A stretch of 64,000 nt of DNA from Ceratobasidium sp. AG-K (taxonomy: Eukaryota > Basidiomycota > Agaricomycetes > Cantharellales > Ceratobasidiaceae): contig JAWNGF010000001.1 in the NCBI GenBank assembly GCA_037039685.1, positions 4,526,001 through 4,590,000 on the forward strand. Reading direction: 5' to 3'. The translations under genes were made by a program, and so were the position numbers. Below, one piece after another: positions 1 to 11,277 of the stretch (positions are counted from its first letter, which is position 1; the number at the start of each line of letters is the position of its first letter). The notes under the pieces are model-generated. The model had not been told where the DNA came from, made no database searches, and worked only from the letters and a program-made list of their open reading frames with translations.

Positions 1-1651
1 ATCACGGCTGGCGCAGCCGAGAGCCGCGTATTGCAATTTAGGATTAGGAGGTGGAGCAGAAGAGGCGCAGAGGGAGTAAAGCTACCATCCATTGGCTTAT
101 ATATCTGCCTTATATGGTCTTATGAAACCGCAGGGGGCCAGCGCGGAGCCTGATCTCGATCACACGGCCACGAACACTCAACCCAAAGCCCGCCTGCGGA
201 ACCGGGACCGTTTCACACGACGACGACAGCAGACGTGCTCACCTCGTACGCGCTTTCCCAGGGCCCCGGAATGTCGGTAGTTCACGAGAGCTGGGGATGA
301 GGGTGAACCTCTGACCATTTCTGCCTGGGAACCTCGTCGAGGCGAGGTTCTACGTACTTCCAATGCCGAGATGCCCATCAATCAGGACAGTGCTGGCAAC
401 ACAAAAGCCAACAACCTCTCGCTTCTCAGATGACTAGAACAGGGTGAGAGCTCGTGGAGTACGAGGATAGATGATAGATTGCGGCGAGTGGAGTGGAGCG
501 CCAACTATAGATCCTGTTTTCTCTGCTTCCAACAGGCCGGACGGGACCGAGCGTTTCGTCTCCTTTGTTTCCGCCCATCGAAGATTTCCTTGCAATCGAC
601 TGAATCATGTGGAGCGGCATATGGATCTTGTCAGTGCCACCGGCCGCAAGTCTAGGCTTATTATTAAAGCGTTTTAGTTTGTACCAAGGTGTGTTACTTG
701 TAATCACGCCACTAAGCCGTGTGCACATCAGCGACCTCCTCACCCCGCATACACATCTTCAGTGCGACTCTCCGTGAAGATTCCTGCCCGGAACCGCATT
801 TGCCGGGACCGTACTCGGTCGGCTCCAGCCTCACGGTTGAAATAGGATCGGCTCTGACACAGGCCTGAAGATCAGAGTTTTTCGAGTTCTTGTGGACGCT
901 AGGCTTCAGGAGCTACATCCGCGGCGCCGATTCCGCACAGTGTCCGGGCAACCGTTTCCTCGTCCTGCGAAAAAAATCGAGATCGATCGTGATTCAGTTG
1001 CGCAGGTGATCATTGGTCGACGCTTGAACGATTATCCTTTCATTTGTGTGCACACAGATAAGCACTCGTTATTATGGCTCAGTGCCAATGTTTTCAGGAA
1101 CGTCCAGGTCAGTGGCGCTGATAAAAGCGCGCCACCGTGGCCCCACACGACGACTTTCGTGGCGTCATCACGTGCTCAGAACAGACTTTTATTCCTTCAG
1201 CAAAGTGGATTTGGACTAACTATCAACATGCGTTCTCAGGTAGCCAAAGGCGGGTACAGACCAGCTATGCAAACAAGGCCGTTACGTTTTTGTTAGATCA
1301 TACAACTCCGAAAGGTAAATCACTATTTGCGTTGTACCTGCGCGATCGTATTTTGAAATATGAGGTTTGGTGTCCACGAGGAACTTCTGCATTGCTGAGA
1401 GCGTAGTAATCAAAATTCCATCGCAAGCTTTCATCTCGTAACATGTTTATCGGATACATTGGATCGAGCCGACGGTATTTCATTCGAGTCCCAGAAAGCT
1501 TGCTCCGGGCAGAAAATACACGTGTGCAATAAATGGCTCTTTCATGATCGTCACTGATTGATTGCGCGATGACTGCGGGTCGGAAATTTCCTTAGACTCA
1601 TCTATTTTGACAATAGAAAGCCAAGACATACCATATGCAACTGGGGTACCC
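1..1651. other. No recognisable gene
   Basis: I see no conserved coding sequence, spliced gene or RNA gene in this stretch. Open frames reach at most 134 codons (892-1296, plus) and their translations have no family signature, are compositionally random and overlap other short frames. It may hold the distal end of a neighbouring gene's regulatory region or decayed sequence. Confidence 0.5.
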
Positions 1652-2206
1652 TTACCAAAACTCCCTCCTCTTTTTACGAATCTCCTTTATCAAAATCTTT
1701 CGCTCTCCCCAATCCTTTTTTTCGTTCCGTTCCTGCGTAGCCTGGACTTCGTCCCGCACTCCCTTGGGCAGCGGCGCAATCATACTAACAAAGACGGGTG
1801 AACATCCAAACCTCCGCGCCAAGACTGAGCACGAGTTTTCTTTTGGATTGCTCAACCGGAGCTGGCGGATTTCGTTGATTTGGGATTGTGTGAGTCGAGG
1901 TTTATCGCCAAGCTTATGCTTGTATTTGTTAGGATGGAGTTCGGGCGGGAGTTCGGTAGTAGCCTGAGTAGAGCTGGATTTAGATAGAAGTGGCGAGGCA
2001 GGCGATGCGATTGTTGAGTGCGGAGTAGGCACCGAGGAGGGAGGATTGTGGATGAACGTCACGTCAGATGCAATTTGCTGTACATTGGCGTTGGGAGATT
2101 TGAGAACCGGGTCCTTGGGATATGGATTTGATCGAGCAACTGCATAGGTACGAACAAGATGAGCTGTTCTGGGCAGCAAAGTTGTCCGAGAGGAAAGGAG
2201 GCTCAT
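1652..2206 (-). CDS. MRPL20: Mitochondrial large-ribosomal-subunit protein MRPL20 (mL58 type)
   Basis: Single-exon gene for a protein of about 184 residues resembling the fungal MRP-L20 family, a component of the mitochondrial 54S ribosomal subunit acting in the matrix. The N-terminus (MSLLSSRTTLLPRTAHLVRT) is rich in Ser/Arg/Leu and lacks acids, as in a mitochondrial presequence. The C-terminal half carries the family core: a KPRLTQSQINEIRQLR helix followed by a Ser/Val-rich FGCSPVFVSM segment and a basic tail ending KKRREFW. An in-frame ATG lies 15 codons upstream at 2251, but the chosen start gives the better targeting peptide and sits 26 bp from a CACGTG element. Length fits fungal orthologues. 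The nearest gene on the same strand is NDUFA9, upstream. Confidence 0.85.
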   Translation of the reverse strand: MSLLSSRTTLLPRTAHLVRTYAVARSNPYPKDPVLKSPNANVQQIASDVTFIHNPPSSVPTPHSTIASPASPLLSKSSSTQATTELPPELHPNKYKHKLGDKPRLTQSQINEIRQLRLSNPKENSCSVLARRFGCSPVFVSMIAPLPKGVRDEVQATQERNEKKDWGERKILIKEIRKKRREFW

Positions 2207-2578
2207 GGTGTTGAGCGGGAGAAATTGAACGCACGTGACCATGATCGTCAATCATTGTGCCACATGCAGTCAATCAAAGTTTCATTTATCCTTTTACGTG
2301 TGTAGCATAAGCACATCGGGCTTAATGGAATGCATATACTCCTGTTCCATGGATTGAGATTATCGGGAGGGTTGGTTTTACTATCCAAGCTGACACTAAG
2401 GACCCGAGTTCCCCGATTCAACTACTTGTGAAACTAGAAGCTGTCTCTTGCAATCTAGAGCACCTTGGATTGATTAAATCCACTCGTGTTTAATATGGAC
2501 ATATGCAGTTTCGCCTCATCATTGACGGCAAGACTATTGGATTTTGAAGCAGGCTCAATGTATATACAGAACACGCAA
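2207..2578. other. Intergenic region between MRPL20 and NDUFA9
   Basis: About 370 bp between the MRPL20 start and the NDUFA9 3' end. Apart from the CACGTG element next to MRPL20 I see no further gene. It should contain the NDUFA9 3' UTR and the MRPL20 promoter. Confidence 0.5.
2232..2237. promoter_or_regulatory. CACGTG element upstream of MRPL20
   Basis: Perfect CACGTG palindrome (context GCACGTGACC) 26 bp before the MRPL20 start. This is the core bound by bHLH factors of the Cbf1 type. Similar sites recur close to other start codons in this window. Confidence 0.45.
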
Positions 2579-4061
2579 TTACCGGGGCGACTACATGAGC
2601 TATTAGCAACTCTGAGTCGTGTTGCGAAGTAGATTAAACTTACTACGACAGGTCGTGCTGCCGGAAGTTGCACGGGACGTGCAAAGTTCACACTGGAATC
2701 CGGTACCAGGTTAGTAATGGACTACCCGTAGCTACGATGCTCAGAGCAACTTACGCAGAGCGATAACGCCTCAGGTATGTAATTGCATGCCCTTCGACCT
2801 CTTCCGGGGTAATGCCAAGGGCGTCCCAATCGCCAGGTACATCTGAGTCGTTAATGTATCGGCGTATGACCTCGTCAGGGCTCAATGCAGGCCACCACAC
2901 AACTTGGGCAGCCCGCGAAAGGGCCAGGGCGATCGACTTCGGAACCGTAAACGGACGTGCTGGTGCATTACAAGTCACGGCAGCAATAAGGTCAAGCAGC
3001 GTGTTGTAGGTGTGGTATGCCGGACCCGGTAAATTGTACGTCTGGCCCGAGCTAGGAATGTTGTTGAGATTACTCAAAGCCTGAGCTACGTCCAAGACCT
3101 GCACGGCGATGTGTTAATCGGGGCGAGCGATCCCAGACAAGTAGTGCAACTCACATGAACGGGCCGTATTTTTGTGTCTCCGTGGTTTAGCGTCCAGAGC
3201 ATGGGCCAGACAGCCATCGAGTTGAGTAGCTTGTCCTCGTGTCCGAACATGGGTCCGGGACGAACGATCGTTGCGTCAGGGAACGCCTGACGGACAGCGT
3301 CCTCACCCTCGGCTTTGGCTCGGTAAAATTGAGACTCGGACTTGTGCGACGCATTAAGATGTGAGACGTGTACCAAGCGAGGAACTTGGAGCTGGGATGC
3401 GATGTTCGCGATGGTGTATGCCCCAGTAGTATGGACCGATTCATAGTCGAAGTTCCTAAAAGGAATTATCGTCGTGAGTGCATGCACGATGTGGTTTAAA
3501 TTAAACGCACTTGGTCTCATAGTCTCGGCCAACTAGGTTATATACGATGTCTGAGTGTTTCATGCACTCTGCGATTTGATCCTCATGTCTCAGGTCCCAC
3601 TCCTATTCGCGCATGTGTTTAGGTGAGGTAATAACGACAGCACGCAGACAGCCTCACCAAAGGGACAATTTGTCCAAGATCTCCAAGCACCCTCAAATGA
3701 CGCTTTTCATCCTCGTCGCGGTACGGAACAACGACTTGTGTTCCAGCCTTGGCTATGAAACCGTAACCAATCAAAGGCTTTACATTGTGAATTGAGCGTA
3801 TGGCTTACCGAGCTTTGAGACTAGATATCTTCCGAGGAATCCCGTGCATCCAAATACTGTCGCAACGTGCCCTGTAACTGCACTGCGTCCTGCGGGTCCG
3901 TAAGAAATGATGGGTTGCCGAGTGGGTAGGACCGTGAGGTCGGCGAGTCCACGCTGTCGTTATTGAAAAATAAGCTCAACGATCAAATAAGGCATGCAAA
4001 TGAGCACCTTCTCGACGCGGATAGCGGCCCTAGAGAGCTTGAGGGCAGAGGCTCGATACAT
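2579..4061 (-). CDS. NADH:ubiquinone oxidoreductase 40-kDa subunit (NDUFA9-like)
   Basis: Multi-exon gene for the NDUFA9-type subunit of respiratory complex I, an atypical short-chain dehydrogenase-like protein of the inner mitochondrial membrane that binds NADPH structurally. The start at 4061 opens a basic presequence ([18 protein letters not shown]). Next come a Rossmann glycine motif ([12 protein letters not shown]), a [13 protein letters not shown] segment, and the conserved [18 protein letters not shown] block with the following PVHV region. A short model would stop at TAA 2751 after YLRRYRSA. That TAA lies inside a well-formed 62-bp intron (GTAAGT donor, TACTAAC branch, CAG acceptor). 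Splicing it and a following 53-bp intron extends the C-terminus through [15 protein letters not shown] to a TAA at 2579-2581. Family is certain; the last two exons are inferred. Confidence 0.85.
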
Positions 4062-4115
4062 TATGGGTGTAGGTGTTGTTTCCCACTGGAAGATAATTGG
4101 CGTTTATCTTCGTGT

Positions 4116-4121
4116 CACGTG
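4116..4121. promoter_or_regulatory. CACGTG element upstream of the NDUFA9-like gene
   Basis: TCACGTGA palindrome 55 bp before the NDUFA9-like start and about 110 bp past the UTP3 stop. It is a likely bHLH (Cbf1-type) site. Confidence 0.45.
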
Positions 4122-4232
4122 ATTATCCCTTCAGTCCACTAAGGTTATGACTTCACGCAAGCTACTCGGCATGGGAAATAACGAACAGCAGGATAAAATA
4201 TATACAAGAATAAGTCGAGAGTAATTTCTGTA

Positions 4233-6850
4233 TTATAGCTTGACACTCTTGACCACTCTGCCAGAAATACCACTCTTTTCTCCTTCGTAGTGACCCTCTC
4301 TTGCCGCAGCAACCTCTGCTCCGCCTTTGAAGACCGCTTGTTTGCTCCCAAGCCTCTTCTTTGCCTTTGCATATTGCATCTTCTTTTTAACACGAGGGTT
4401 GCGTGCGGATTTATTCTTCGGGCTGCGATTTGCTGTCATTCCTCGGTTTTTGAGGATGGCCCTAGTCAGGGAGCGAGGTCCACCCGCAGACTCTTCGTCG
4501 GGATCAATGCTAAGTTACCGAATAATAGCAATCAGCAAAGACACATATATAAGGATGCAAGGTACGCACCGTTCGGCAGCCCTAGCCGCCTCGTACTCAG
4601 CCTTCTGTTCCTCCTTGCGCTGTTTCTTCGTGGTCCTAACTAACTCGTAATATCCGTCCTCACCTTCAGCATCCTCGTTATCCACTGGGCTGAATGTGTC
4701 GCGGGTGCGCTTTCCTGCTGATGCAGCATCGGTCTCTATCCCATTGTTCGCGTCATCTCCGTCCATATCCAGATCATCACCGCCTTCCCCAAGACCTTGT
4801 CGTTTTTGCTCTTTTCGGCGTTCTCGATACGGCAAATCATCGTCGCCGCCTATGCCAGAGCGTGCCGCAGAACGACGATTCGAAGTGCTAGGGATACCAC
4901 ACCGGTTAGCGAAATTACAATGCGCATACAATTCCAACTCTCACTTTTCAATTTTGCTCGTGTGGAAACGTAGGCTCTTTCGCCTTCCGGCCTTATCGCT
5001 CGCATCAGTGTGGCTGAGCTGTGTTGGGTCACCCAAAGCCTCCGTGTCCACGTCCATATCCAACGCTGAAACTTGTTTGCCATTTGCCTTTGGGTTGGTG
5101 GAAGTGAATTCGGGCTCAACCAAGTCAAAGGCTGGCTTTGAGGGGCTGGACCTCTTCTTCCTCTTCTCCGCTTTCGGGAGAGGCTCCGAACGCTCCAACT
5201 TGGTCTTCTTTTTGGGTGGCGACGAGGTCGTAGAGTGCTCTTCCAGGTCAAGTGCGTCCTGCATCAGAGCCTCAAGCTCACCAGCCTCCAATGGGCCTAG
5301 CTCCGGATCGACGCCCTCCTTGCTCTTCTTCTTTGGCCTTGCTGCTTTGGGAGGCGCAGAAGAACCGATCCATCCCGCGATACTATCCTGCTTCCAAGGC
5401 TCCTCCAAGTTCTCCAATCGAGGCGCTCCACCATCAGCCAGAGATACCTTCTCTCCAGGTTTAAGTCCGTATGGGCTGACTTCCTCATCTTCGTTCGACC
5501 CTGAATGGGATTCCTCATCCTCATCCGATGCCATCTCCTCGTCGCTTTCGTCGCTTTCGTCAATCATGTCGTCTTCCACTTCTTCATCAGCGGCAAAGCC
5601 CAAATCTTCGAGAGTAGAGAGAGCTTGTTTCAAAGTAAGGAGGCGAGTGACGGCTTCGTTTCGGAGCCGCTTTGCCTCGGCAGGTGCGAGACCAGGGTAT
5701 CGGAAGGAGTGGATGGGGCTGATTTTGACGGAGTGGACTGAAGATGAAGGTAGAATGCGAGCGTAGTGGCATATGTAAGAAGTGTCTCTACAATCGTTAT
5801 TGGCGCCATATTATAGCTTCTAAAGTGCAGTACACTCACGGTGATGCAAATGCATTAATCCGAGGGCCGGGTCGTCAGGACTTTCTTGCTGAACTCTATG
5901 AAACATTAGAACACCACTCGCGAACAAGGATATATCTTACTGTTTAACCGCTGCATTGGTCTCAATGACCTGGTACGCAATATCCTCCCATTCTCGTGCA
6001 AGAGCCAGCGACAAAGGGTCGTGTTTCTCCATGTGGCGCATCAACGAGGCTTTGTCTGTTGGAAGGACATGAGCAACTGGAACAGCAGATAAGGAGCCTG
6101 CAATATCCTCCGTGTCACTGCACATAATATCATTAGGACATATCCGAAACCCCCAAAATTATATACTCACTGCACATCGTTGAATCCCCAATCATCCTCG
6201 CCGATCTCGGTTATCATCTTTGCCTGAAGTCTCCTCGCCTCACGCTCCTCCATCTTCCTCGCTTCCTCGTCGTCTTCATCCATGACACGCGAGTTGTCGG
6301 CATAATAGGTCGAGCGAGACTTTCCCCAGCGCGACAGCTCCTCCTCCGAGTCGTCTGATTCGTCCGAGTCTGATTCCTGGGTGGCACTCTGAATCCTGGC
6401 TTTAGGTTTGGCCTTGGAACGAGGTTCCGGAGGTGCATCTTCCATCTCCTCGTCCTCGTCTCCTTCCGAAGACGACTCGCCGACTCCGTCCAAACCAAAG
6501 ACCTCGTCATCTTCGTCAAACTCATCTTCGTCACCCATTCCTGGTCCCGCACGTGCCCTTGCTCGGGCAGTGTCATCCAGCAGGATTTTGTCACGAGCAG
6601 CAAAGACTTTATGATAATGCAGTTAGGTAAAGTTAGCGCGGCGAATTATTGGCCACTCACATTCATCCTCTTCATCCATAGGTACGTCCTCCGCCCTCTC
6701 CCACCGCTTCATCTTACCATTCTCCTTAACGTTCACGCGGTTTTCGCCTCTCTTTCCGCCTCTGGAATGTCCCGCCGACCCCCTTCCTCTGCCTCCGCCG
6801 CGACCTCCTCTGATGTTGCCTCGAGACTGGCGCCGGCCCATGGTGGACAA
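4233..6850 (-). CDS. UTP3: U3 snoRNP / SSU processome protein UTP3 (SAS10)
   Basis: Multi-exon gene for Utp3/Sas10, a nucleolar SSU-processome component needed for 18S rRNA processing. The N-terminus is an RGG-rich segment (6661-6850), followed by very acidic stretches with a YYADNSRVMDEDDEEARKME element. Next is the Sas10/Utp3/C1D domain (LLTYATTLAFYLHLQ and the helix AKRLRNEAVTRLLTLKQALS). The diagnostic Sas10 C-terminal domain closes the protein: ARNPRVKKKMQYAKAKKRL, then a HYEGEKSGI block and VVKSVKL at the end. Two in-frame starts exist (6850 and 6841). Inside the C1D domain the frame changes at 5729-5730, where one base appears missing between the AFYLHLQ helix and the VKISPIHSFRYPG segment. 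No intron fits in the 11 bp between them. The gene is divergent with TOM22. Confidence 0.88.
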
Positions 6851-7001
6851 GTACAGAAATATTGTTTCGGCGTTAACACAGAACCGATGTCAAAATTCTG
6901 AGAGTTAAGCGCCCATGATGAAGTCAGCTTAGCTAAGCTGCTGATCCTCACACTAAACTTTCACTGCTCCCCTCTCTACTTCCCACTCCGCATCTAACGC
7001 C
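6851..7001. promoter_or_regulatory. Divergent promoter UTP3 / TOM22
   Basis: Only 151 bp separate the UTP3 start (minus) from the TOM22 start (plus), so both genes must be driven from this shared interval. It contains a pyrimidine-rich stretch just before the TOM22 ATG. No TATA box is evident. Confidence 0.55.
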
Positions 7002-7515
7002 ATGGTCAAAGTCGAGGAGATCCGTGACAAGGACTACCGATCCGGCTCGCCCTATGGTAGCTCGGAGTACAGCTCTTCGAGTGACTCTGTCGCAAGTACC
7101 TCATCGTTGAGCACTGCGTCTGCCCCCGAGCACGAGACGTTCTCGGAACGCCTTGCTGCCCTTGTGGACATTGTACCTCCGACAACCCGTCAATCTCTTG
7201 GTAACAAAATATCCAATGCCGCAGGGGTTATCAAATGGGCGGGAAAGATCGGGGGGAACATTATCTGGGTGGTCACTACGAGCGCCCTGCTTGTCGGCTT
7301 GCCGCTGGCCCTAGCATTGGAGGACGAGGCAAAGATTGTGCAACAGGAGAAGGAAATGCTCGCTCAACAACAGGGGGCACAGGGCGTAAGCACAGCGTTT
7401 TCTTGGTTGGCTCTCGGGCTTATTCTTATCTGCGTAGATGATTTCTCCGTATGGGCAACAGCCAGGCCAACCTGGCCAGTCATCTAGCTCTGGGCTAGTG
7501 CCTCCTGGATTCTAA
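7002..7515 (+). CDS. TOM22: Mitochondrial import receptor subunit TOM22
   Basis: Two exons (7002-7385 and 7438-7515; intron donor GTAAGC) encode a 153-residue Tom22, the central receptor and organiser of the TOM complex in the outer mitochondrial membrane. The cytosolic part is Ser-rich and acidic. It is followed by the conserved LVDIVPPTTRQSL segment and one membrane span (WVVTTSALLVGLPLALALED) with a short intermembrane-space tail rich in Gln, as in fungal Tom22. Splicing places the C-terminus at SGLVPPGF; reading through the intron instead gives an unrelated tail ending at 7487. Length matches the family. Confidence 0.92.
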
Positions 7516-7878
7516 ATTTATTGCTCGGAATTGACTGAATATGCAGCTGTGTATTACTTTGTTCCTGTCCTGTGTCATATTGTGTTTTAATACGAGCCCC
7601 CCTCTGAATTCGAATCTTGGACTCCGCTTTAGATCCATAGAACCCGACTAAATTCTAGATCATTTACACCCGGAATTCGTTCCTTCAATAGATCGCGTCT
7701 GGGATATCAGCCAGCGTTTGTATACTTAGTTAAAGGTGACTGAACACAACTCTAAATGCAGAATCGAACGGCCAGTTGGTGTAACCCTATTTTTAATCTC
7801 AGACACGTGGAAAGCTAATAGAGTATTATTATGGGCCAAGTATGATTTCAACTATATGCATTAGCTACGTTTAAAATA
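7516..7878. other. Convergent 3' intergenic region
   Basis: AT-rich 363-bp interval between the TOM22 stop and the 3' end of the first ZZ gene, which converge here. No coding sequence is visible, and both 3' UTRs should fall in it. Confidence 0.5.
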
Positions 7879-9241
7879 CTACACACGATGCTTGATCAAC
7901 GGATGCTTGCACAGATTAGGCTCATGCGCCAATGGTAATGCTTCACAATCAGCACATATGAAGTTAAATGGACATAGATTAGCATTGCACTAGTAACAGA
8001 TATATCTTCAGTCAGTCCGTGATAAAGCATTCATGCACTAACCCGGAAATACGTTGGCCCACGAATAAGCTGAAAGCATTTACCACAATGTTGTATTGGC
8101 TTTATAGGTGACGGAAGGTCCGATGGCTCGGGAACAGATCCCCTCTATATATGGATATACTCAATCAGCTATCTCATTGGCGCGTTGCGGTGCAATATAT
8201 TTACCCAGATTATTGCACCAGGATGCTCGATCCGAACAAATGTATGCTCAGGGTGGACTTCCAAAGAACGTTCAAGGCAGTCCTGGCAAGCATCCCAATC
8301 CGGGCATTCGACGCACTTGTACCGGATGCCCGTAATAGGCTCCATCCCACAAACATCGCAATTCACTTCATGTTCGTTATTAAATCCAGGAAATTCACTA
8401 ATGTCTGCTTCAGCCATGTAACGCTCGTCTCCAGGCCGATATATCCTGGTGTAAGCATTGATGATAGCGTCGAACCGGTGCCCTCGTGTATGCTCTAGGC
8501 CTGCGAACCCGATACACACTGCGCAATAATCAAAGTCTTCGCAAGTCGTGCAAGAATATCGAATGCCATGCAGCTTATGGTCGCACCGGTCGCAATAGAA
8601 GCCTTCGTGCTCCGGATCGACTATTGGTATTTCTGGAGTATCCAGGACTTGAGCCAAAGGAGCCTCTTCAACGCTAATTGACGCTCGACGTGGGATGCTA
8701 GAATAAGGCGGTGGCTTTGTGGCTGGCACACCACGCGAACGTTAGTACGTGTCATAGAAACCAAACGGTGTCTCACGATCGTCAACTTCCTCCATGCCTC
8801 CGTTCTGACCTCTGGGACAAACTTCTAGTTTAAATTCTCGTACTCGTTCGTCGCTCACCAGGCCAGGGTACGCCAGGGGGTGTATGATTGCCCAGCGACC
8901 CTTCCCGATTTCATGTTTCAGCTCTAGCCTGTACGCTTCAGGGTTACATGGCAAGCGGTCTGCAAAGCACTGGCGGGCATTTTGAAGAACGACCTGCTCA
9001 TAAACTTCAGAACTGGACCACGTATCTGCGAGTAAGCAACATACCTGATAATCTTGTGATATAGGAACGGAAGCATAATGTATCATGGCGTGGGCTCCAT
9101 CCTCTTCATAAACAATAGTTAACGCAGTCACGTTCAACTGCCTGAACGACCTTGATACTCTATCTGCTAAGCCCTATAAGAGGTCAGAGCACGAACACAG
9201 ATTTTTGGGAAATGGTACTCACAGTAGCGTTGTAAGGCATG
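7879..9241 (-). CDS. ZZ-type zinc-finger protein, copy 1
   Basis: Multi-exon gene. Exon 1 is only MPYNAT; the next exons encode a domain I do not recognise (from LADRVSRSFRQLNVTALT to the EFKLEVCPRG segment). Two ZZ-type zinc-binding modules follow: FYCDRCDHKLHGIRYSCTTC with DYCAVC and a distal GHRF, then VNCDVCGMEPITGIRYKCVE with a DACQDC and HPEHTF element. Two last exons add a third Cys-rich segment (CGKCFQLIRGPTYF, then CNANLCPFNFICADCEALP), ending HPLIKHRV. ZZ fingers usually bind peptides such as histone tails or N-degrons; the substrate here is unknown. Key splice: GTGAGA donor with TACTAAC branch at about 8731-8785, replacing an apparent stop. A close paralogue lies immediately upstream. 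Confidence 0.75.
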
Positions 9242-9467
9242 GTGGCGGTGAATAAAGTGCGTGAGGATCGCGAGGTGGCCGAAACATGCTCTTTGTACCC
9301 GAGGCACTGGAAGCCCCACAGTGTCACGATGCCGAGGAGTCATTTCAAAGTCTATTCGCCAATACCCGAGCGCCACAAGTAGATTGCAGCAAGGCATTCT
9401 GTGCGACATTTCGCAAACACACGGAAGAACGGGGATCGGCTCGGTCTGTGCATAGATAAATTGGCAT

Positions 9468-9473
9468 CACGTG
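9468..9473. promoter_or_regulatory. CACGTG element upstream of ZZ copy 1
   Basis: CACGTG palindrome 227 bp before the start of ZZ copy 1 and about 90 bp downstream of the ZZ copy 2 stop. It is farther from a start codon than most others here, so its role is less certain. Confidence 0.3.
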
Positions 9474-9564
9474 CGTCGGTTTCCTGAGGTGTCTATATGC
9501 ATGTATATTTCTGTACAATAGATTGAATATGGTAAAATTATGGACACACAGGAGTTCTCAGGAA

Positions 9565-11011
9565 CTAGACATAGTGCTTGAGTAGCGGGTGCCGACACGG
9601 ACCAGACTCTTGCCTCGAAGGAAGGGCCTCACAATCGGCGCAGAGAATATTGACCATACATCCTCTGTTATTGCACTGGTAATCGACAGTCGGTTATAAC
9701 CTTTGGATAACGCAAGAAATGCAATAGAGTTGCTCACTTGAAAGTAGGTCGGTCCAATGATTTCCCTTGTGCACATATTGCAGTTGTACCCAGTCCGTAC
9801 TAATCGTGGGGCCTTTGTCCCCCTCTATTCATCGGGCAAATTGGTCAACACCCTACGAAAGCTATGAAAAAGGGAACTTGCCGGCATGAGTACGCCAGGC
9901 TGGGTAACTCTAATGAACGTGTGCTCGGGGTGGACTTGCAACGAGCGCTCCAAGCAAGCTTGACATGCATCCCAGTCTGGGCAATCGGCGCACTTGTACC
10001 GCGTGCCCACAATTGGCGTTATCCCGCAAACATCACAACGAGCCTCGTGTATCGGTTCGGTACCAGTCACAGCAGGGGCCTCGGTGGCCCGACCAGGTCG
10101 GTAATGCGCCATGAATCCTGTGGCCTGTAGAGCCAAGTGTTGCTATTGATGATCGCAGCAAAATGGTGCCCGTGCTCGAGCGGCGCAAACCCGATGCATA
10201 CCACACAGTAGTCAAAATCGTCGCAGATGGTGCACTTGTAACGAATTGTGAATATTCTAGATTGGCATCGGTCGCAAAATGCTTCGTGTTCGTGGGCTCG
10301 GATCGGTATGATAGGCGTATTCAAGACTTTCGTAGATAGGGCACCCCTAGGGGTTGGCTGAGCTATTACAGTGGCATAATCGGGAGGAGGGACAGCGGAT
10401 ACAGCATTTGAGGAACGCGTCGAAGTGTTCCCACTCTGGCCTAGACGAATAAAGTAAGGGACCCATGATAGTTGCTCGAATGGAGTGCCCGCACAGAGGT
10501 GGGCAAAATCCAGTGCTGTCGCTCACCATGAATACTGCTGGATGTACTCTCTCGATTCCTCGCTGGGCGCGCGCTTAGCTTGAATTCCAGCTCTCCTGCC
10601 CGACCATTCCCAACTAAATCGGCAAAAGCTCGAGGGTGGACCGTAGCCCAGCGTCCTTTGCTGATTTCGTGCTTCAATTCAAGTTTGTATGAATTCAGGT
10701 CGTTAGGGAGGTATTCTTCGAGGCATTGGCGAGCATCGTTTAGGACTTCCTATAAGCACACAATGGTGGGTTAAAACAGCGAACATCCAGAAGTTTGGGT
10801 ATCTAAAACTAACCTGGTATTCGGATGACATAGGAATTGATACACAGTGTTGTTCGCCATGGGGCCCCTCCTCGTCGTACAGGAGGGTGAGTGTTGTTAT
10901 TTTCATTTGTCTAAACGACAGTGCCACTTCCTCCGCTGTCTGTTGCACAGATGTCATATCTTTGACAAGGGCGAACGTTGAGCAAGATACTTACAGTTGC
11001 ATTGTGGGCAT
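9565..11011 (-). CDS. ZZ-type zinc-finger protein, copy 2 (frame-broken paralogue)
   Basis: Tandem paralogue of the gene at 7879-9241 with the same exon plan. Recognisable parts are SFRQMKITTLTLLYDEEG, the ELKHEISKGRWATVHP block, a first ZZ module (FCDRCQSRIFTIRYKCTIC), a second (RCDVCGITPIVGTRYKCADC) and a C-terminal CNNRGC / ILCADCEALP cluster ending HPLLKHYV. Two frame problems are seen. Exon 1 (ATG at 11011) aligns with copy 1 only if one C is missing in the CCC run after ATG; otherwise translation could begin at 10957 (MTSVQQ). Between the ZZ modules the frame breaks near the CCC run at 10088-10090. The gene may be decaying, or both breaks may be sequence errors, as elsewhere in this window. 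Confidence 0.65.
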
Positions 11012-11277
11012 CCTTTGCAGCAAGGTTATGTGTGTAGGTGGTGGTGGTTTGATTCAACAAAGTGCAATTAGCGCCTTAGACCCATCACCCACGAAACCAA
11101 AATTCGCGCAACAACAGTCACTGGTCTGCAACGAGGTAAATCGTATGGATTTTGAATGTATGTAGTCTAATAGCGATAAACGCAATCCCTATTACCACCA
11201 CCACACTAATGTCTATTTCAAACATGATATAATCGCTACAACGCCGACGGGGTGCCTCCAAGGCAAAACAGGCCAGT

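Noticed and set aside
892..1296. 134-codon plus-strand frame
   Set aside because: No family resemblance, overlaps another frame of similar length, and no introns or promoter context support it.
4696..5766. 356-codon Ser/Phe-rich open frame on the plus strand
   Set aside because: It is the complement of the acidic Glu/Asp/Ser-rich part of UTP3; such regions give long open antisense frames by codon bias. It has no domain of its own.
8108..8677. Several overlapping plus-strand frames
   Set aside because: They mirror the ZZ-finger exons of the minus-strand gene, which has clear Cys motifs.
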